Assembly (NCBI GenBank): GCA_964549275.1
Contig: CAZJUP010000005.1
Coordinates: 1 to 64,000, forward strand
Source: CAZJUP01 sp964549275
Lineage (GTDB): Bacteria; Fidelibacterota; Marinisomatia; Marinisomatales; TCS55
DNA: 64,000 nucleotides
Direction of reading: 5' to 3'
This document shows, piece by piece, positions 28,775-35,316 of the stretch. The notes under the pieces are model-generated. The model was not told where the DNA came from and did not search any database. It saw only the letters and a list, made by a program, of their open reading frames with translations. The translations under genes were made by a program, and so were the position numbers. Positions within the stretch are counted from its first letter, which is position 1. Each line of letters starts with the position of its first letter.

Positions 28775-29467
28775 TTAAGTGTTATTTAAGATATCCCTTA
28801 TCCACTGAAAATCTTTCCATGCTGCCGGTTTCCAATGTCGATTTCTCAGTAGTGCTGCTGGATGATAGGTCACCACAAGGGGCGTACCGTGATAGTGATG
28901 TAGGGTATTCCGCATAGTTTTCAACGGTTCTTCCACACCCAAAAGCGTCTTTCCTGCGATCCGGCCTAAAGCTACAATGAGTTTTGGCTTGATCAAACTG
29001 ATTTGATGAATTAAATAGGGTTCACACAGCTCAACTTCTTCTGGTTTGGGGTCACGGTTCTTCGGAGGACGGCATTTCAATACATTACAAATAAAAACGT
29101 CATTCTGCCGTGTGCGTTGAATCGCTTTTAGAATATCATCCAGCAGTTTTCCGGCTCGCCCCACAAAGGGCTCCCCTTTTAAGTCCTCTTCGGCACCGGG
29201 AGCTTCTCCCACCAGCATGAGGCTCGCTCGTGGGTCTCCAACTCCAAAGACGAATTGATTCCGTGTTGCCCCAAGACTGCATTTTTGGCATGTATTAATT
29301 TTTTCCCGAAATGCATCCAATTCATGAGAATGATGAGAAAAAGTATTGGGCTGCTCCACCGGGTGAGTTTTCCGGCGGGACGGCAGGTTTAAATATAATT
29401 CATCCCCAAAAAGTTCACGGGTTTGTTTTAAATAGCGACGAAGCTTATCTTTAGGAACAGAACCCAT
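28775..29467 (-). CDS. udg: Family 4-type uracil-DNA glycosylase
   Basis: The 230-residue protein has the four cysteines that hold a 4Fe-4S cluster ('CQKCSLG', then 'CNVLKC...' and 'CEPYL'). The active-site motif is 'GEAPGAEEDLKGEPFVGRAG' and the second motif is 'VTYHPAALL'. These define UDG family 4/5 (here family 4-like by the GEAPG motif). It removes uracil from DNA. The N-terminal ~60 residues are variable and charged. Confidence 0.9.
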   Translation of the reverse strand: MGSVPKDKLRRYLKQTRELFGDELYLNLPSRRKTHPVEQPNTFSHHSHELDAFREKINTCQKCSLGATRNQFVFGVGDPRASLMLVGEAPGAEEDLKGEPFVGRAGKLLDDILKAIQRTRQNDVFICNVLKCRPPKNRDPKPEEVELCEPYLIHQISLIKPKLIVALGRIAGKTLLGVEEPLKTMRNTLHHYHGTPLVVTYHPAALLRNRHWKPAAWKDFQWIRDILNNT

Positions 29468-29487
29468 AAATCAGGGAGTTTTTCAAG

Positions 29488-29760
29488 CTACTCTTCTATG
29501 TCCTGCCAATTGAGTTTACCATCCATAAACTCATCTACGGCGACTGTGGTGGCCTTATCGAGTTCTTCGTAATCTTCCGGGTTTCGATCCGGTATTTCGT
29601 CAAAAACACCCAATTCGGTATCTTCGGCTGTTTCTAGCATCTTCTGGACTAACCGGTCCTGCAAGACCTGCTTTGCCCGTTGTGACATCACCACAACCGC
29701 TTCATACTGGTCGCCGGTTTGGTCTTCCATTTGTCTAATGGAAATAGGTTTAAGTGCCAT
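29488..29760 (-). CDS. rpoZ: RNA polymerase omega subunit-like protein
   Basis: Starting at MALKPISIRQMEDQTGDQYEA, the protein has about 90 residues. The core 'YEAVVVMSQRAKQVLQD' matches the 'rf.lv..aa.Rar.l' signature of omega. The C-terminal part is acidic. The place directly after gmk is the usual one for rpoZ. The frame is open five codons further, but the start at 29760 gives the conserved N-terminus. It overlaps gmk by 11 bp. Confidence 0.8.
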   Translation of the reverse strand: MALKPISIRQMEDQTGDQYEAVVVMSQRAKQVLQDRLVQKMLETAEDTELGVFDEIPDRNPEDYEELDKATTVAVDEFMDGKLNWQDIEE

Positions 29761-30328
29761 ACAACACTCCTTCATTTTCTTGGTTGATTATTTCTATAAT
29801 TTCATCCACAGCACGGTCAACATTATCGTTGGTCACGTGCCGATCAAATTTTTCTTTATATCCCAGTTCATGATTAAGCCGGGCAAGTCGTTTAGCAATG
29901 CGCTCCTCAGAATCGGTTCCCCGGTTAATTAACCGCTTTCGTAAATCATCCAGGCTTGGCGGCAATACGAAAATGGATAAACTTTTTTCCGGATAAAGCT
30001 TTTTCACGGACATGGCCCCTTGGACATCCAGTTCTAAAAGGAGAATTTTATGCTGAACAATGGCGTCATTCAGGACCTGTTTCAGGGTTCCGTAATAATA
30101 GTCTCCGTGGATTTCTTCCCATTCGGCGAATTCATTTTGCTGAATTTTATTTTCAAATTCCTCATTCGATATAAAATGATAATCTCTCCCCTCTACTTCG
30201 TTATGTCTTATAGGACGCGTCGTACAGGACACCGAAAACTGTATTCCGGGGTCTTTACTCTCCAAAGCACGGCACAGAGTTGTTTTACCCGAACCGGATG
30301 GGGCAGAGATGATGATTAAATTTTTCAT
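29750..30328 (-). CDS. gmk: Guanylate kinase
   Basis: The 192-residue protein has the P-loop 'SAPSGSGKTTL', the GMP-binding 'SVSCTTRPIRHNEVEGRDYHF', 'FAEWEEIHGDYYYGT' and 'LLELDVQGA'. It phosphorylates GMP to GDP and is of normal length. The order yicC-gmk-rpoZ, on one strand, is conserved in many bacteria. Confidence 0.96.
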   Translation of the reverse strand: MKNLIIISAPSGSGKTTLCRALESKDPGIQFSVSCTTRPIRHNEVEGRDYHFISNEEFENKIQQNEFAEWEEIHGDYYYGTLKQVLNDAIVQHKILLLELDVQGAMSVKKLYPEKSLSIFVLPPSLDDLRKRLINRGTDSEERIAKRLARLNHELGYKEKFDRHVTNDNVDRAVDEIIEIINQENEGVLYGT

Positions 30329-30343
30329 ACGTCCAAATGTGCC

Positions 30344-31204
30344 CTATAAAACGTTTTGAACCTGTTCCCGCATTTTTTCCGCTTCATCCTTCATGGCGAT
30401 AATATGAGACACAATTCTTTCCGAAGAGCTTTTTGACCCTATGGTATTGATTTCACGACCCATTTCCTGGAGTAAAAAATTCAATTTACGCCCCACTGGT
30501 TCTGCATTTTCCAATAAATTCTTGAACTGAAGAAAATGGCTTTTTAACCGCACCACCTCTTCCGTAACGTCCCCTTTTTCCGCTATAATGGCTACTTCTT
30601 GCATGAGGCGGGTTTCATCGGCATTATAATTGCCCATAAGTTCGTCCATTCTTTTACGGTACTTTTCTTCCCGTTTTTTAAAAGCATCCGGTAAATCCTT
30701 TTCAATTTCGGTTAAAGATTTTTCTAAAAGCGACAATCGTAATTTTAAATCTTCCTGGAGCTTTTCTCCTTCAGCTTCCCGCATTTTTTTTGCTTCTTCA
30801 ATGGCGGCTTCCACAGCTTTTATTATATCTTTTGATTTGACTTTTACTCCATCATTCTGAATAAATAAATCTCCAGAATTAATCAAGTCTCCCATATCTA
30901 GATGACGGCCGTATTTTTTTTGTATTTCCAGGAGAATATCCTCCATGGCTTCGAACCGCTCATGATTAAACGCCAGAGATTTAGATCCGTTTTCTGAAGT
31001 GGATTCCAGCGTAAGGTGTATGGTCCCGCGGATGAGAGCCTTTGTTATTAAATCCCGGATTTTTTTCTCATCTTCCGGTTCCAATTCATTGCCCCGAACT
31101 TTGATATCGAGGAATCGACCATTCACCGCTTTGAGCAAAGCCGTTACTTTCTGTGTATTGCGGCCGGAGGATCCCCGGCCAAATCCTGTCATGCTGAGTA
31201 TCAT
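30344..31204 (-). CDS. yicC: YicC-family endoribonuclease-like protein
   Basis: The 286-residue protein begins 'MILSMTGFGRGSSG' and has the family motifs 'VNGRFLDIKVRGNELEPE' and 'EVVRLKSHFLQF', with a C-terminal 'PVGRKLNFLLQEMGREINTIGSKS'. YicC proteins are RNA-cleaving or RNA-degradation-linked proteins. It starts the long leftward core cluster. A short inverted repeat (TTTCTTG/CAAGAAA) lies within 30 bp upstream of its start. Confidence 0.93.
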   Translation of the reverse strand: MILSMTGFGRGSSGRNTQKVTALLKAVNGRFLDIKVRGNELEPEDEKKIRDLITKALIRGTIHLTLESTSENGSKSLAFNHERFEAMEDILLEIQKKYGRHLDMGDLINSGDLFIQNDGVKVKSKDIIKAVEAAIEEAKKMREAEGEKLQEDLKLRLSLLEKSLTEIEKDLPDAFKKREEKYRKRMDELMGNYNADETRLMQEVAIIAEKGDVTEEVVRLKSHFLQFKNLLENAEPVGRKLNFLLQEMGREINTIGSKSSSERIVSHIIAMKDEAEKMREQVQNVL

Positions 31205-31534
31205 TGAATTTTCTTGCTGAATAAAGTCAAGAAATTTACAACCACTCCCCCTTTATTAGAAAAGAATGATTCTCTATATTTTCAGACAAATGATATCAGG
31301 CGAAACTGAACGGTGCGAAAAGTGAGAATTCAATTTCATCTTTTTTCCTTCAGTTCGAGCGTGGGATGGATGTGCGCTTTGCGCCAGCCAGCCCAGACTG
31401 GAAACAGTTTCGCCCGATGGAGCTGGAGCGAAGCGATAGCTCCATCGAATAAACTCACCGGCTTTTAAATTATCAATTCTCAATTTTATTGTCCGGTGGA
31501 GTGGAGGTTGTAAAGCCAACCGCAATACTCTGTT
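31205..31534. other. Distal boundary of the integron: two hairpin elements and attC3
   Basis: No convincing gene lies here. GGCGAAACTG at 31299-31308 and CAGTTTCGCC at 31405-31414 form a perfect 10-bp inverted repeat bounding a 116-bp element. Directly beside it, CGATGGAGCT (31415-31424) and AGCTCCATCG (31438-31447) form a second perfect 10-bp repeat. That repeat runs into attC3 (31440-31513). An 83-codon frame across this area is best seen as a by-product of the structured DNA. Confidence 0.6.
31440..31513 (-). other. attC3 recombination site (distal, crossover end altered)
   Basis: Read on the minus strand: R'' TTACAAC (31507-31513), 5-nt spacer CTCCA, L'' CTCCACCGG (31493-31501), L' CCGGTGAG (31454-31461), 7-nt spacer TTTATTC, then G. 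L'' has one extra C relative to L', the extrahelical base of attC sites. After the crossover G the sequence is ATGGAG instead of TT..., so the R' box is not standard. This fits the last site of an array whose far side was later rearranged. Confidence 0.75.
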
Positions 31535-31789
31535 TTATTTTCTATATGCATCTTTGCGATGTTTTACACTATAAATTTTTACATTCTTTTTTGAATCATC
31601 TATCTCGAATAAAATTCTGTAATTCCCAACACGAATACGGTATCCTTCTTGGTTTGTTAATTTGATACAACCAAAAGGTCTCGGATTATCTATTAGAGTC
31701 AAGATAGCGATTTTTATTTTCTGATATTGCTTATTATCAAATTTATCCAGTTGTTTTTCTGCGCGATTGGATAGAAGTATCGAATACAT
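31535..31789 (-). CDS. RelE/ParE-superfamily toxin (cassette 3)
   Basis: The 84-residue basic protein starts 'MYSILLSNRAEKQLDKFDNKQYQKIKIAI' and has 'NPRPFGCIKLTNQEGYRIRVGNYRILFEIDD' and 'KIYSVKHRKDAYRK'. This is the RelE fold pattern, with the 'YRIRVG.YRI.Y' strand pair and terminal 'V.HR...Y'. RelE members cleave mRNA on the ribosome; ParE members poison gyrase. The 'RIRVGNYRI' and 'VKHRKDAY' residues favour the RelE type. It follows the antitoxin gene directly, with one gene ending where the other starts. Confidence 0.85.
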   Translation of the reverse strand: MYSILLSNRAEKQLDKFDNKQYQKIKIAILTLIDNPRPFGCIKLTNQEGYRIRVGNYRILFEIDDSKKNVKIYSVKHRKDAYRK

Positions 31790-31981
31790 TTATTTTTTTC
31801 TTTTTTCATCATAATCATCAAATGCAACGAAAGATTTGGTATCTTTTATTGCTTGCTTAAGTTCCAATCTATCTTCTATGTCTTCGATTAACTGTGTATA
31901 ATTTGGATTTGCTTTTAACAATAACCATTCGGATTTATCAATATGGACTTGTTCTTTTTTCTCTTTATTGATTGTTTGCAT
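31790..31981 (-). CDS. Antitoxin partner of the RelE-like toxin (cassette 3)
   Basis: The 63-residue acidic/basic protein starts 'MQTINKEKKEQVHIDKSEWLLLKANPNYTQLIEDIEDRLELKQAI' and ends 'SFVAFDDYDEKRKK'. The position directly before a RelE toxin, the small size and the mixed charge make it the antitoxin. I do not recognise a specific DNA-binding family; it lacks a clear Phd or RHH start. An AAGGAG ribosome-binding site precedes the ATG. The 123 bp between the cassette start and this ATG leave room for its own promoter. Confidence 0.7.
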   Translation of the reverse strand: MQTINKEKKEQVHIDKSEWLLLKANPNYTQLIEDIEDRLELKQAIKDTKSFVAFDDYDEKRKK

Positions 31982-32098
31982 AAAATCTCCTTTTTATTTC
32001 ATTATTATAATTTAACCATTTTTTTAAATGAATTTTATTCTTGAAACTGGAGAGTTCAATATTCTATTCATGGTTTTACATCCAATCGTTCTTTGGCT

Positions 32099-32233
32099 TT
32101 ACAACGAATGAAATAACCTGTCGTGAAAAATTTTACCACAAGCCATTTCCTTTTTTAAATTTACTTTCATAAAACCATCTAAACCCGCAACCACGCTACA
32201 CGCTTTTCACGTCAGGTTGATTGGGGGTTATAT
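32099..32233 (-). other. attC2 recombination site
   Basis: On the minus strand: R'' ATATAAC (32227-32233), spacer CCCCA, L'' ATCAACCTG (32213-32221), L' CAGGTTAT (32113-32120), spacer TTCATTC, R' GTTGTAA (32099-32105). L'' and L' pair except for one extra C in L''. The stem continues inward with CGTGAAAA/TTTTCACG. The site is 135 bp, almost the same length as attC1. Its R'' is the exact complement of GTTATAT, the bases at the start of cassette 2. Confidence 0.85.
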
Positions 32234-32245
32234 TTCATCTTTCCA

Positions 32246-33325
32246 TCACTCTGTAAAAATTTTCAAGTCCGTTTTTGTGTAACCGAATAATGCAATAACA
32301 TCGTGGCATAATTTTACAATGCTGTTTGAACTCAAATTTGCTTCAACAAATACATTTGTCCCTTCAATAATTTGAGAAACTCTTAACAATGATTCATCTT
32401 TAGTATAATATGGTCGTTTCCTTCCTTTCAATGTTAGAACTTGGTTAAAATCAGACCTATGAGTTTGGTGCAATATTTGGCTAATTCTACATAAAACATC
32501 AATCCAAAATCGCACTTCATAGGTTTGATTATTAAATTTGAACGCAGAAACCTTTTTACCAGTAAAACCAGAAGATTGTGTTTTTATTTTTCTAATTGGT
32601 TTTTTGGTTGGAATTGAAATTTTAGGTGATTCGGTTTTTTGTTTTTTTGATCCTTGTTTTTTCACAAAACGGCTAGCTTCATCTATTGAAACAGAGTAAC
32701 CGTCTTTCTCAACGATTTTGATTAACGCTTCTGGCAGACTTGGAAATGGTGGTTCTAAAATTTGCCGACGGGCTTGTGGAAAAGCATCTTCCATTACTCT
32801 TTGTTTTTGTGACAATTTCAAATAGGATTCCGCTTCGATTCTGGCTTTTCCTGAACGGATTTCATTTTTTGACAAAAAAGCATCAAAAATTAATTCGATA
32901 TCATCCACATCATCTTCTAATAAGTCAATATCTTTAAAACACTTTTCGGAGAACTCACCGCCTGTTTGTGAATAATAGAACCGCCATAATTGTCCATCTG
33001 TAATAATCGAAAATGGTGCGGTATTATTACGATTATAATCTCGCAACTGAACTTCGTGTTTCGGCAAGTCGATTACAAGTTTTCCTAATGCTTTGATTTC
33101 AATAAATACACTTGGTGTAGTGGAATTGTCAAATAGGGCAACATCCACTCTTGAATTATCTTCGTTTGGAACGGTATTAAACTCTGTCGCAACTTCTTTT
33201 GGGTTCCAAATATTCCAACCAAGTTCTTGAAGAATTCTTGAAACAAGTGAAAAGCGGACATTTTCTTCGTTGATGAAATATCCCTTTTTAATGAATTCTC
33301 GAATTTCTAATAAAATTTCATTCAT
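32246..33325 (-). CDS. Predicted PD-(D/E)XK-type nuclease/HsdR-N-like protein (cassette 2)
   Basis: The 359-residue protein begins with an HsdR-N-like region: 'NEENVRFSLVSRILQELGWNIWNPKEV', then 'EDNSRVDVALFDNSTTPSVFIEIKALGKL'. The 'D(V)ALF...(F)IEIKA' pattern is that of PD-(D/E)XK nucleases, as in the N-terminal domain of type I restriction R subunits and many defence proteins. A basic linker with 'GSKKQKTESPK' and 'TKKPIRKIKTQ' leads to a C-terminal domain of ~100 residues with 'TYEVRFWIDVLCRISQILHQTH' and 'GTNVFVEANLSS'. I cannot assign the latter. No helicase motor or methylase is nearby. A stand-alone defence or DNA-processing role is inference. Confidence 0.6.
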   Translation of the reverse strand: MNEILLEIREFIKKGYFINEENVRFSLVSRILQELGWNIWNPKEVATEFNTVPNEDNSRVDVALFDNSTTPSVFIEIKALGKLVIDLPKHEVQLRDYNRNNTAPFSIITDGQLWRFYYSQTGGEFSEKCFKDIDLLEDDVDDIELIFDAFLSKNEIRSGKARIEAESYLKLSQKQRVMEDAFPQARRQILEPPFPSLPEALIKIVEKDGYSVSIDEASRFVKKQGSKKQKTESPKISIPTKKPIRKIKTQSSGFTGKKVSAFKFNNQTYEVRFWIDVLCRISQILHQTHRSDFNQVLTLKGRKRPYYTKDESLLRVSQIIEGTNVFVEANLSSNSIVKLCHDVIALFGYTKTDLKIFTE

Positions 33326-33360
33326 ACTTTAATCCTTGTTTCCATTATTTGATTGATGAA

Positions 33361-33494
33361 ATATAACGAATAAACTCACCGGCGGACGGCGAATTCATTC
33401 CACTATTTTTAATTATTAGACAAATCTTCATCTTTACTCTCAAATTTAGAATCATGCCCCGTAGGTAAGCCGTCCGGTGGAGTGAGGGTTATGT
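33361..33494 (-). other. attC1 recombination site
   Basis: On the minus strand: R'' ACATAAC (33488-33494), spacer CCTCA, L'' CTCCACCGG (33474-33482), L' CCGGTGAG (33375-33382), spacer TTTATTC, R' GTTATAT (33361-33367). The L boxes pair perfectly except for one extra C in L''. A further stem ACGGC/GCCGT extends the hairpin, and the middle ~80 bp form the variable part. R'' and R' fit the RYYYAAC/GTTRRRY pattern at six of seven bases each. The site is 134 bp. Confidence 0.88.
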
Positions 33495-33509
33495 AGCATT
33501 TGAAGATAA

Positions 33510-34100
33510 TTAATAATTTTGCGGTATGCTAAAACCAATTGCAGCGCCAATAATTACTGTAGACATCGATGAGTTAAAACCACCCACAATCATTAATGGC
33601 ATAAATCCTTCCCAGTTTTTTATTTCATAATACACACCAAGGTCTATGCCCGGATTGCTTTCAGTATAAGAATATTCCACATCGTAATAACCTGTTGGAT
33701 CAAGAATATGCATAGCATCGTAGTAAGTTGCACCATCTAATATCCACTTCTCACCGTTACAATAACCAAAATATATATTTAACTTGTCATTTAATTGGTA
33801 TGTCAAACCATAGGACATAGCTCCCCAAGATTCATCATCATATGTATAGATTAATGCATCACCGGGGAAGGCATAGTCGTAGGCACTTGATGAAGCCATA
33901 TTACCGACACCGAATGTGTTAAAATAAAATCCAAACCCAGAAAGAGTATTCAGCACAGACAATGACATTCCAAAATTTTCTACACCTATCGCAGGGTGAT
34001 ATCCAATTGTTGTCGTAACCAAATGTGTTTCTTTTTGGTTTTGTGTAAAAAGTGCGCTTGTTGAAACGAAAATAAATAAAATTACTTTTAATGTTTTCAT
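33510..34100 (-). CDS. Secreted or outer-membrane orphan protein (cassette 1)
   Basis: The 196-residue product has a signal peptide ('LKVILFIFVSTSALFTQ'). The mature part is rich in G, Y, S, F and alternating strands ('GFGFYFNTFGVGNMA', 'WGAMSYGLTYQLNDKLNIYFGYC'). It ends 'MIVGGFNSSMSTVIIGAAIGFSIPQNY' with a C-terminal aromatic residue, suggesting a small outer-membrane beta-barrel. I do not recognise a family. It is the first cassette after attI, 33 bp from the deduced crossover, the position expected to be best expressed. Confidence 0.65.
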   Translation of the reverse strand: MKTLKVILFIFVSTSALFTQNQKETHLVTTTIGYHPAIGVENFGMSLSVLNTLSGFGFYFNTFGVGNMASSSAYDYAFPGDALIYTYDDESWGAMSYGLTYQLNDKLNIYFGYCNGEKWILDGATYYDAMHILDPTGYYDVEYSYTESNPGIDLGVYYEIKNWEGFMPLMIVGGFNSSMSTVIIGAAIGFSIPQNY

Positions 34101-34317
34101 AATTTATCCCTTTCAATAGTTAATGCTATATAACACTGTATATACTGCAACCCGATTCTTGATATACTGCCGTTTTGTGCAGTATAACCGGGTTGAAGTA
34201 TATCTTTGTTATCTTTGTAACTACTATTTAATACTGCACTTATGGCAATATTCTCTGTTTTTCCCTTTCCTGATATACGGCAAATTGTTGCAGTATAGTA
34301 AGAATTTTGAAATTTCA
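34101..34317 (-). other. Putative attI with five GCAGTAT motifs
   Basis: Between the 3' end of intI and cassette 1, GCAGTAT or its complement ATACTGC occurs five times: 34142-34148, 34164-34170, 34179-34185, 34231-34237 and 34290-34296. CAACCCG (34148-34154) and CGGGTTG (34189-34195) form an inverted repeat around two of them. A candidate crossover box GTTATAT (minus strand, 34128-34134) sits 28 bp before the first cassette gene and equals the R' box of attC1. Integrase-binding repeats next to one core site are the usual content of attI; this assignment is inferred. Confidence 0.6.
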
Positions 34318-35316
34318 TTAAAGTGTGTCCCCCGGACTTTTTACACCCATGGGCCCTTTATTCATTACATGGGTGTACACCATCGTTGTCTCTAATTTTT
34401 TATGCCCTAATAATTCCTGAATTGTTCGAATATCATACCCATTTTCTAATATATGCGTTGCAAAACTATGTCTAAATGTATGACATCCACCATGCTTTTC
34501 AACTTTAGCTATTTTAATTGCTTTCTTAACAGCTCTTTGTAAAACGCTTTCATTTAAATGATGTCTTTTGAGTTCACCTGTTTCCTTATCAACAGCATGT
34601 TTGGTCGAAGGAAAAACATACGCCCAATGCCATTCCTTTGCTATGCTTGGATATTTTCGTTCTAAAGCATAAGGAATATTAGTAGTCCCAATTCCATTCT
34701 CTTTATCAGCATTATAGATTTTCTTTACTTTAGATATATGTCGTTTTAGATGGGGAACTATTTTTTCAGATAATAATGTCACTCGATCCTTTTCACCCTT
34801 TCCATCACGAACGATAATCTGTTTGTTCTCAAAATCCACATCTTTAACTCGTAATCTTAAACATTCTGTCAATCGTAGCCCAGAGCCATAAAGGAGAGAT
34901 GCCATCAATTGTTTTTCACTCTTTAGATGAGTTAGAATATTTTTGACTTCTTCCTTCGTAAAAACAACCGGTATTTTTTTAGATCGCTTGGCACGAATGA
35001 CATTTCCGAAATCGCCTAATTCTTTGTGAAGGACGTTCTTGTATAAAAATAAAATGGCACTCAATGCTTGGTTTTGGGTGGATGCGGAAACATGCTTTTT
35101 CGTTGCCAAATGGGATAGAAATTGATTCACATCCTTTTCTGATAATTCCTCTGGATGTGTTTTGTTATGAAACAGGATATATTGCTTAACCCAACTGACA
35201 TAAGTTCTTTCAGTTTTAGAACTGTAGTGCCGGGTTTGGATCTCTGTGCCCACCCTTTCCAAGAGTTTCGGCTCTCCCAGATGATTAACGACATTAGTAA
35301 TTGTTGGTTTCGGCAA
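34318..35316 (-). CDS. intI: Integron integrase (tyrosine recombinase)
   Basis: The 332-residue recombinase has the catalytic set R148 ('YGSGLRLTECLRLRVKD'), H279-x-x-R282 ('HTFRHSFATH'), H305 ('LLGHKKLETT') and Y314 ('MVYTHV'). It also has the insert unique to integron integrases: 'IPYALERKYPSIAKEWHWAYVFPS', residues ~214-237, followed by 'KRHHLNESVLQRAVKKA'. The C-terminal 'GPMGVKSPGDTL' parallels the GAGVRSPLDAL ending of IntI1. The N-terminal SAM-like domain is complete. It catalyses attI x attC and attC x attC exchange on folded single strands. Its 3' end faces the cassettes. No LexA box of the E. coli type was seen upstream. Confidence 0.93.
   Translation of the reverse strand: MPKPTITNVVNHLGEPKLLERVGTEIQTRHYSSKTERTYVSWVKQYILFHNKTHPEELSEKDVNQFLSHLATKKHVSASTQNQALSAILFLYKNVLHKELGDFGNVIRAKRSKKIPVVFTKEEVKNILTHLKSEKQLMASLLYGSGLRLTECLRLRVKDVDFENKQIIVRDGKGEKDRVTLLSEKIVPHLKRHISKVKKIYNADKENGIGTTNIPYALERKYPSIAKEWHWAYVFPSTKHAVDKETGELKRHHLNESVLQRAVKKAIKIAKVEKHGGCHTFRHSFATHILENGYDIRTIQELLGHKKLETTMVYTHVMNKGPMGVKSPGDTL

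Larger units (their letters stand above)
31440..35316 (-). mobile_element. Chromosomal integron with three cassettes
   Basis: The element holds an integron integrase gene, a putative attI (about 34101-34317) and three cassettes. Deduced cassette limits are 33367-34133 (767 bp), 32105-33366 (1262 bp) and 31446-32104 (659 bp). Each ends in an attC site of one shared architecture, and all cassette genes read leftward. intI reads in the same direction as its cassettes, opposite to the usual divergent arrangement, a 'reverse' type known from Treponema denticola and a few others. Cassettes 2 and 3 begin with bases exactly complementary to their own R'' boxes, strong internal evidence for movable cassettes. 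Confidence 0.88.

Noticed and set aside
31274..31525. 83-codon leftward frame
   Set aside because: It runs across two hairpins and attC3, shows no family pattern, and is best explained as chance coding of structured DNA.
32111..32117. GTTATTT (minus strand) as the R' box of attC2
   Set aside because: Using GTTGTAA at 32099-32105 gives the same 7-nt spacer and 134-135-bp length as attC1, and matches the R'' of cassette 3 exactly.
34097..34318. 73-codon leftward frame between intI and cassette 1
   Set aside because: It translates the repeat-rich putative attI, has no recognisable domain and would overlap both neighbours.
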